A stretch of DNA of 64,000 bases from Thioclava atlantica (lineage in GTDB: Bacteria; Pseudomonadota; Alphaproteobacteria; Rhodobacterales; Rhodobacteraceae), in contig NZ_AQRC01000004.1 in assembly GCF_000737065.1 (NCBI RefSeq), forward strand, positions 186,001 to 250,000, in the 5' to 3' direction. Positions within the stretch are counted from its first letter, which is position 1; each line of letters opens with the position of its first letter. Shown in pieces: positions 59,128 to 64,000 of the stretch. A program made the translations under genes and the position numbers. The notes under the pieces were generated by a model. That model did no database searches, was not told where the DNA came from, and saw nothing but the letters and a program-made list of their open reading frames with translations.

Positions 59128-59844
59128 ATGCGCACGAAACGCCTCATGGACCTGCTGCAAGTTCTCCGTCGCCACAGGCGCCCGGTCAGCGGTCGGGAGT
59201 TGGCCGTGGAAATGGGAACCAGCCTCCGGACCCTCTACCGCGACATCGCAGCCTTGCAGGGAATGGGGGCCGACATCGAGGGCGAACCGGGCGTGGGCTA
59301 TGTGTTGCGGCCCGGCTTCTTCCTTCCACCGCTTATGCTGTCGCAGGCGGAGATCGAAGCGCTCATGCTCGGCATGAGATGGGTTTCCGCATTCGCCGAC
59401 CGGCCCCTTGCCGCCGCCTCGACAGATGCCCTGTCGAAGATCGAGGCCGTGCTGCCCAAAACCTCCCGGCACGGCGCGGGCGCCGTGCCGCTGCGTGTCG
59501 GGCCGCCGATCTCGAAAGCATCGGCAGACGAAGACCTGACCGATCTGCGCGACGCGATCCGCCATGAGCGCAAGCTGGCGATAACGTATCGCGATCGGGA
59601 CGGGCGAGAGAGCGAGCGAGTCATCTGGCCCTTCGCCATCGGCTACTTCACCGATGGCCGAATCCTCGTCGGATGGTGCGAAAACCGCGGCGCCTACAGG
59701 CATTTCCGCACAGACCGTCTCATCTAGGCGCGGGTCTTGAGCGAACTCTATCCCAGACGACGCCACGAGATGCTTCGCGATTGGAAGAAGGGGCAACTTG
59801 GAGCGGGCGCCGATCGGGACTGTCGCGATGCCGCTGAACCATGA
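59128..59844 (+). pseudogene. YafY-type HTH/WYL transcriptional regulator interrupted by an in-frame amber stop
   Basis: The frame encodes an N-terminal HTH_11 (RHRRPVSGRELAVEMGTSLR, about 15-34, then TLYRDIAALQGMG) and a WYL domain with ITYRDRDGRESERVIWPFAI and LVGWCENRGAYRHFRTDRLI. A TAG at 59725-59727 ends it at 199 residues. The same frame continues for 38 codons to TGA 59842-59844 with ARVLSELYPRRRHEMLRDWK, the normal C-terminal end of the family. So one nonsense mutation (or, less likely, readthrough) has truncated the protein. The 199-residue product keeps both domains and may still act. If the stop is a sequencing error, the gene is intact at 59128-59844. Confidence 0.8.
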
Positions 59845-60032
59845 CACCGGTCGGCTGCGACCGCGCAAAAGCGCCATACGCGCCGCGCCCGCCTAAAAAC
59901 GAACGCTCACCCCGAACAGGCGATCGGCAGAGCCCCCAAGCCGACCGCCACTCCGATACGCCACCACCTCTGGCCACCGGGCGCAAACCCCTGTAAACAC
60001 CCGCGCGAACCTAAACGATCAAGAGGGTCTTC

Positions 60033-61742
60033 ATGGCGCGTCATCTGATCACCTCGGCCATTCCCTATATCAACGGGATCAAGCATCTGGGCAACCTCGT
60101 GGGCTCGCAGCTGCCGGCCGATCTCTTCGCCCGCTACCAGCGCGCGCGGGGCAACGAGGTGATGTTCATCTGCGCCACCGACGAACACGGCACCCCCGCC
60201 GAGTTGGCCGCCGCCAAGGCCGGCAAACCGGTCGCGGAGTATTGCGCCGAGATGCACGAGGTGCAGGCGAAGATCGCGGAGGGCTTCCGCCTCAGCTTCG
60301 ATCATTTCGGCCGCTCCTCGAGCCCGCAGAACCACAAGCTGACCCAGCATTTCGCGGTGAAGCTGGCCGAGGCCGGGCTGATCCGCGAAGTCACCGAGAA
60401 ACAGATGTATTCCAAGGCCGATGGCCGCTTCCTGCCCGACCGCTATATCGAGGGCACCTGCCCCAATTGCGGCTTCGAGAGCGCGCGCGGCGATCAGTGC
60501 GACAATTGCACCAAGCAGCTCGACCCGGTGGACCTGATCAACCCGCATTCGGTGATCTCGGGCTCGACCGACCTGGAGATGCGCGAGACCAAGCACCTCT
60601 TCCTGCGCCAGTCGGCGATGAAGGACCGGCTCGATGCCTGGATCGACAGCCAAACCGACTGGCCGGTTCTGACCACATCGATCGCGAAGAAATGGCTCCA
60701 TGACGGCGAAGGACTGCAGGATCGCGGCATCACCCGCGATCTGAGCTGGGGCGTGCCCGCGCAATTCGAGGGCGCGCCGTGGGAGGGCATGGAAGGCAAG
60801 GTCTTCTATGTCTGGTTCGACGCACCGATCGAATATATCGCCGCGACCGAGGAATGGTCCGACAAGACCGGCGGCGACTGGGAGCGCTGGTGGCGCACCG
60901 ACAGGGGCGCCGAGGACGTCACCTATACCCAGTTCATGGGCAAGGATAACGTGCCCTTCCACACGCTCAGCTTCCCCGCGACCATCCTCGGCTCGGGCGA
61001 GCCGTGGAAGCTCGTCGATTTCATCAAGTCCTTCAACTACCTGAACTACGATGGCGGCCAGTTCTCGACCTCGCGCGGGCGCGGCGTGTTCATGGATCAG
61101 GCGCTCGAGATCCTGCCCGCCGATTACTGGCGCTGGTGGCTGCTGAGCCACGCCCCGGAGTCGGCCGATGCGGAATTCACCTGGGAGAACTTCCAGGTCT
61201 CGGTGAACAAGGATCTCGCCGATGTGCTGGGCAACTTCGTCTCCCGGATCACCAAGTTCACCCGCTCGAAATTCGGAGAGGCTTTGCCCGAAGGCGGCAC
61301 CTGGGGCGAGCGCGAAGAGGCCCTGATCGAGGAGCTCACAACCCGTATCCGCGCCTATGAGGCGCATATGGAAGAGAAGGACATCCGCAAGGCGGCGGGC
61401 GAGCTGCGCGCGATCTGGGTGGCGGGGAACGAATACCTGCAGGCCGCGGCCCCCTGGTCGGTCTTCAAGACCGATCCCGAGCAGGCGGCGGCGATCGCCC
61501 GGCTCGCGCTCAACCTGATCCCAATCTACGCGGTACTCTCCGCGCCTTTCATCCCGGACGCCGCCGAGACGATGCTCGACGCGATGCGGACCGAAGACCG
61601 CAGCTGGCCCGAAGACATCCGCGCGGCGCTGACCGCGCTCCCCGCGGGCCACGCCTTCACCACCCCCGAGGTTCTGTTCCGCAAGATCGCGGATGAAGAG
61701 CGCGAGGAGTGGCACAAGCGCTTCGCCGGCAAGCGCCACTGA
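60033..61742 (+). CDS. metG: Methionyl-tRNA synthetase
   Basis: The 569-residue enzyme has the HIGH-equivalent [20 protein letters not shown] (about 10-29), a Cys4 zinc knuckle ([18 protein letters not shown], about 145-162) and the anticodon-binding helical domain. The KMSKS loop reads FSTSRG (about 347-352), a variant; most class Ia enzymes have Lys at the first position. AAGAGGGTC precedes the ATG. It is monocistronic; interspersed repeat copy B follows directly. Between 59845 and 60032 only promoter sequence is expected. Confidence 0.96.
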   Translation: MARHLITSAIPYINGIKHLGNLVGSQLPADLFARYQRARGNEVMFICATDEHGTPAELAAAKAGKPVAEYCAEMHEVQAKIAEGFRLSFDHFGRSSSPQNHKLTQHFAVKLAEAGLIREVTEKQMYSKADGRFLPDRYIEGTCPNCGFESARGDQCDNCTKQLDPVDLINPHSVISGSTDLEMRETKHLFLRQSAMKDRLDAWIDSQTDWPVLTTSIAKKWLHDGEGLQDRGITRDLSWGVPAQFEGAPWEGMEGKVFYVWFDAPIEYIAATEEWSDKTGGDWERWWRTDRGAEDVTYTQFMGKDNVPFHTLSFPATILGSGEPWKLVDFIKSFNYLNYDGGQFSTSRGRGVFMDQALEILPADYWRWWLLSHAPESADAEFTWENFQVSVNKDLADVLGNFVSRITKFTRSKFGEALPEGGTWGEREEALIEELTTRIRAYEAHMEEKDIRKAAGELRAIWVAGNEYLQAAAPWSVFKTDPEQAAAIARLALNLIPIYAVLSAPFIPDAAETMLDAMRTEDRSWPEDIRAALTALPAGHAFTTPEVLFRKIADEEREEWHKRFAGKRH

Positions 61743-61753
61743 GCGGGAGATCG

Positions 61754-61936
61754 GGGGGCGCCGCCCCCTCTGGCCTGCGGCCATTCACCCCCGGGATATT
61801 TGGGGCATTTGGAAGTGGCCGCCTACCCTCTTCCTCTTGATCCAAATATCCCGGGGGAGTCGCCGCAGGCGATGGGGGCAGCGCCCCCTCTTGCACCGAT
61901 GATTGTCGCCATCCGGCGACGGGGGCAGCGCCCCTC
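61754..61936. repeat. Interspersed palindromic repeat, copy B
   Basis: Directly after metG, CCCCCGGGATATTT (61788-61801) and AAATATCCCGGGGG (61844-61857) repeat copy A (36994-37131) exactly, with the same GCATTTGGAAG (61805-61815) and flanking GC palindromes (GGGGGCAGCGCCCCCTC at 61874-61890, and a shorter one at 61921-61936). The right end overlaps the holin stop codon. Such elements are typical of Rhodobacterales intergenic DNA. Confidence 0.8.
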
Positions 61937-62429
61937 AACCGGCGGGTTTCTCCCCAACGCGCCAAGCCGTGAGCGCCGCATTCTCCTCCGGCGCCTCGGG
62001 CGTTTTCAGCGCGGCAGGGGGCGCGGGGCGCGTGCGCATCCGGAAATGGAAGGCCTCGCGCGCGCCGAAGTAGAAACTCACCACCGCCCCCAACAGCCAC
62101 CAGAGCGGTTCGGGCACGTAGCCGAGCCCCACCATGCGCTGCGCGAAACCGACCGGATCCACCATCGCATAGACGAAGAGCCCGACGATCCCGAAGGCGA
62201 GCGTCGGGCGCGGCAGCCGGTTGAGGCCGTTCACGAAACGGTCGAAAAGCCCGGGACGGATATATTCGAACTCCGCCCCGTGTTCCGCCAACGCCGCGAG
62301 ATAGGCCGCCTGCGCCGCTTCGAGCTTCTTCGTCGCATTGGGCACGAAGACCTCGGCGACCGAGCTCGCCGCCTCGCCCGCGGCCTTCACCGCGCCCGCG
62401 CCCCCGATCAGCCGCTCGATCACACCCAT
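61935..62429 (-). CDS. GTA-type 3-TM holin
   Basis: The 164-residue protein starts MGVIERLIGGAGAVKAAGEA, has a helical linker (ATKKLEAAQAAYLAALAEHG) and two or three membrane helices (LAFGIVGLFVYAMVDPVGFA; PLWWLLGAVVSFYFGAREAF). This fits the GTA_holin_3TM family. It overlaps the endolysin gene by 10 bases, the arrangement of the gene transfer agent lysis module of Rhodobacter capsulatus. Its stop codon lies inside repeat copy B. Confidence 0.8.
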   Translation of the reverse strand: MGVIERLIGGAGAVKAAGEAASSVAEVFVPNATKKLEAAQAAYLAALAEHGAEFEYIRPGLFDRFVNGLNRLPRPTLAFGIVGLFVYAMVDPVGFAQRMVGLGYVPEPLWWLLGAVVSFYFGAREAFHFRMRTRPAPPAALKTPEAPEENAALTAWRVGEKPAG

Positions 62430-63031
62430 TTCGCGACCCGCTTGCGATGCTCGGCCGGGCTCAGATGGAAACGCGGCGAGATGAATTCCTCCGAACGCCG
62501 GATCCAGCCCCCCTTCGTCCCGGCCCGCGTGTTGGCGTATTTCCGGCTCGAGGGGCGGGCATCGGCGATGCGGTAGTAATAATTGCGCCGCGCGATCCCG
62601 TAGGCATCGGCGAAATGTCCCGGCGCCGATGCCTCCGCCAGTTCCGCCGCCGCGATCGTCTGCGGGCCGATGATCCCGTCGACCACGACGCGCTGCCCCA
62701 TGTCGCCCAGGAGCCGCTGAAGGATCACCACCGCATTGCCGCCGGCATTCACATACATGTCGAAGACCGAGGCCTGGATCGAGGCCGGGAGCCGATCGAT
62801 GCCGGGCCCGTCGTAATAGTGCCGGAGGAATATCTGCGCCGCCTGTTCGGGGCCGAGCGCACGCAGATCCATCTCGTCGACCTCGCCATCCCCGGTCAGA
62901 TCCTGTCCGAGCCGCTGCATCGTGCCGAGCGTCACGCCGTGTTTCGTCGGGCCGCCCGGATCGTCGGGATCCCTGACATACCCGCCCTCGCGCGCGACGA
63001 TCTCCGCCGCGATCTCGGTGATCGACTTCAT
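62420..63031 (-). CDS. GTA-type endolysin (GH108 N-acetylmuramidase)
   Basis: The 203-residue protein has the GH108 start with catalytic Glu15 (VAREGGYVRDPDDPGGPTKH), DMYVNAGGNAVVILQRLLGD and a C-terminal peptidoglycan-binding-3 region (VVDGIIGPQTIAAAELAEAS). No signal peptide is present, as expected for a holin-dependent enzyme. Residues 44-55 (DLTGDGEVDEMD) form an EF-hand/dockerin-like calcium loop. A single TTAA half-site lies upstream (63078-63081). In R. capsulatus the pair lyses cells to release gene transfer agent particles; the structural GTA cluster is not in this window. Confidence 0.88.
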   Translation of the reverse strand: MKSITEIAAEIVAREGGYVRDPDDPGGPTKHGVTLGTMQRLGQDLTGDGEVDEMDLRALGPEQAAQIFLRHYYDGPGIDRLPASIQASVFDMYVNAGGNAVVILQRLLGDMGQRVVVDGIIGPQTIAAAELAEASAPGHFADAYGIARRNYYYRIADARPSSRKYANTRAGTKGGWIRRSEEFISPRFHLSPAEHRKRVAKWV

Positions 63032-63115
63032 GGCCTGCCTCCGTGGATGACAACGGCGACAGGCTCATGCGATCGGGTTAAGGGTCGGGGAATGCGGCGC
63101 GCGCCGCGAAAGGCT

Positions 63116-63559
63116 TCAGGAGTTCGGCGCTTCGTAGACGCCCTGTTTCTTGAGCGCGTCCACGACTTCCTTGGGCATGTAATTCTCGTCGTGCTTGGCG
63201 AGGATCTCGTCGGCGACGAAGACGCCGTCTTCCATCTTGCCGGTGCCGATCATCCCCTGGCCTTCCTTGAAGAGATCCGGCAGGACGCCCGCGAATTTCA
63301 CCGGGACGGTCGCGCCGCCATCGGTGACGCTGAAGGTGATCGTCTCGCCCTCGCCGCGCTTGAGCGTCCCCTTCTCGACCAAGCCGCCGAGACGGAAGGT
63401 CTCGCCGGGCTTCGGCGGTTCGGTCGCGAGCTGCGAGGGGGCGCGGAAGAAGTTGATCCCGTCACGCATCGCATAGCCGATCATCCCGGTCGAGATCACC
63501 AGCGCAACGGCCGCCACGGCCAGCACCTGAATGCGGCGCTTTTTCTTCAGGCTCTTCAT
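63116..63559 (-). CDS. ccmE: Cytochrome c maturation heme chaperone CcmE
   Basis: The 147-residue protein has an N-terminal membrane anchor (about 10-30) and the periplasmic OB-fold with FRLGGLVEKGTLKRGEGETI (about 57-76), VKFAGVLPDLFKEGQGMIG and the covalent heme-binding His123 in LAKHDENYMP. It hands heme to CcmF. The ATG at 63559 follows GGAG. It is adjacent to argC, a common order in Rhodobacterales. Confidence 0.96.
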   Translation of the reverse strand: MKSLKKKRRIQVLAVAAVALVISTGMIGYAMRDGINFFRAPSQLATEPPKPGETFRLGGLVEKGTLKRGEGETITFSVTDGGATVPVKFAGVLPDLFKEGQGMIGTGKMEDGVFVADEILAKHDENYMPKEVVDALKKQGVYEAPNS

Positions 63560-63583
63560 CTTCACTCCTCCTCGCACCCGATC

Positions 63584-64000
63584 TTACGGGAAAACGGGCG
63601 CCAGCATAAGCCCTTCGCTCTCATCCATCCCCAGCATCAGGTTGGCGTTCTGCAGCGCCTGTCCCGACGAGCCCTTGCACAGGTTGTCGAGGGCGACGAC
63701 GACCAGAGCCCGACCGGGGATCCGATCCCCTGATACACCAATATGCACGAAATTGGAGCCGGCAACCGACCGGGTGGAGGGCATTGCGGCGAAAGGCAGC
63801 ACCTCGAGGAAGGTCTCCGACGCGTAGCGGTCCGCCAGCGCCTTGTAGACCGCCTCGGGATCGCCCTTGACATAGGCGCTCGCGAGGATGCCACGGTTGA
63901 AGGGCGCCAGGTGGGGGGTGAACTGCACCATCACGGGACGCCCGGCCAAGGCGCTGAATTCCTGATCGAATTCTCCCAGGTGGCGATGCTTTCCGCCGGC
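63584..64000 (-). CDS. argC: N-acetyl-gamma-glutamyl-phosphate reductase ArgC, C-terminal part (5' end outside window)
   Basis: The fragment (139 codons with stop) continues in frame to the window edge and contains [20 protein letters not shown] and [20 protein letters not shown] followed by [20 protein letters not shown], the typical ArgC C-terminus. The enzyme makes N-acetyl-glutamate semialdehyde in arginine synthesis. The active-site Cys region and NADP-binding domain lie outside the window, to the right. Confidence 0.95.
   Translation of the reverse strand, partial: AGGKHRHLGEFDQEFSALAGRPVMVQFTPHLAPFNRGILASAYVKGDPEAVYKALADRYASETFLEVLPFAAMPSTRSVAGSNFVHIGVSGDRIPGRALVVVALDNLCKGSSGQALQNANLMLGMDESEGLMLAPVFP

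Noticed and set aside
1-64000. CRISPR arrays, tRNA/rRNA genes, insertion sequences, integrases
   Set aside because: No regularly spaced direct repeats, cloverleaf sequences, transposase motifs or terminal inverted repeats with target duplications were seen on reading the window.

Overview
The window is a high-GC alphaproteobacterial chromosome segment, almost certainly Rhodobacteraceae (Rhodobacter/Cereibacter/Roseobacter type). The pointers are flagellar genes restricted to alphaproteobacteria (flbT, flaF, the DUF1217 and DUF6468 proteins, a MotE-like protein), CtrA-type TTAA-N7-TTAA boxes, MucR/Ros regulators, an opgGIHC glucan operon, a gene-transfer-agent style endolysin/holin pair, and fused mrpAB. 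No tRNA, rRNA, CRISPR array, insertion sequence or prophage was seen.

Region 1 (1 to about 31.1 kb) is one large flagellar cluster split into short, often divergent transcription units: flhB (left-truncated); fliL-fliM-DUF6468-motE-like (-); fliF-fliH-fliN-fliP (+); fliG (+); flaF-flbT-DUF1217 (-); fliC (-); flgI-flgJ-flgN-like (-); an FtcR-like regulator (+); flgE-flgK-flgL (-); an exported helical-repeat protein (-); flgF-flgG-flgA-flgH-FliL-like (+); a sigma factor-sulfotransferase-fliK-flgD operon (-); then a regulatory patch (orphan protein, degenerate OmpR-type regulator, two MucR-family proteins) leading to motB. flhA, fliQ, fliR, fliI, flgB, flgC, fliE and motA are not present and probably lie to the left or elsewhere.

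Region 2 (31.3 to 44.1 kb) holds dapA, a lytic transglycosylase, an EamA transporter, a divergent mnmD/mnmC2 pair for tRNA wobble modification, a fatty-acid-hydroxylase-family membrane protein and the six-gene mrpA(B)CDEFG cation/proton antiporter operon.

Region 3 (44.5 to 49.4 kb) is opgG-opgI-opgH-opgC for osmoregulated periplasmic glucan. A LysR regulator and azoreductase follow.

Region 4 (51.2 to 58.5 kb) is the translation/secretion block ffh-GNAT-GNAT-chorismate mutase-rpsP-rimM-trmD-rplS-rpmE, interrupted by a sulfotransferase-like gene (between rimM and trmD) and by an AT-richer DUF3800 gene (between trmD and rplS). Region 5 (58.7 to 64 kb) has a VOC protein, a WYL regulator with an in-frame amber stop, metG, a GTA-type holin and endolysin, ccmE and the 3' part of argC.

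The most interesting part is 23.2 to 29.8 kb. Two perfect CtrA boxes stand in front of an operon that couples a divergent sigma-32-like factor to a sulfotransferase and to the hook genes fliK and flgD. Next to it are an OmpR-type regulator lacking the phosphorylation residues and a MucR-like protein lacking zinc ligands. A second atypical response regulator sits between flgI and flgL.
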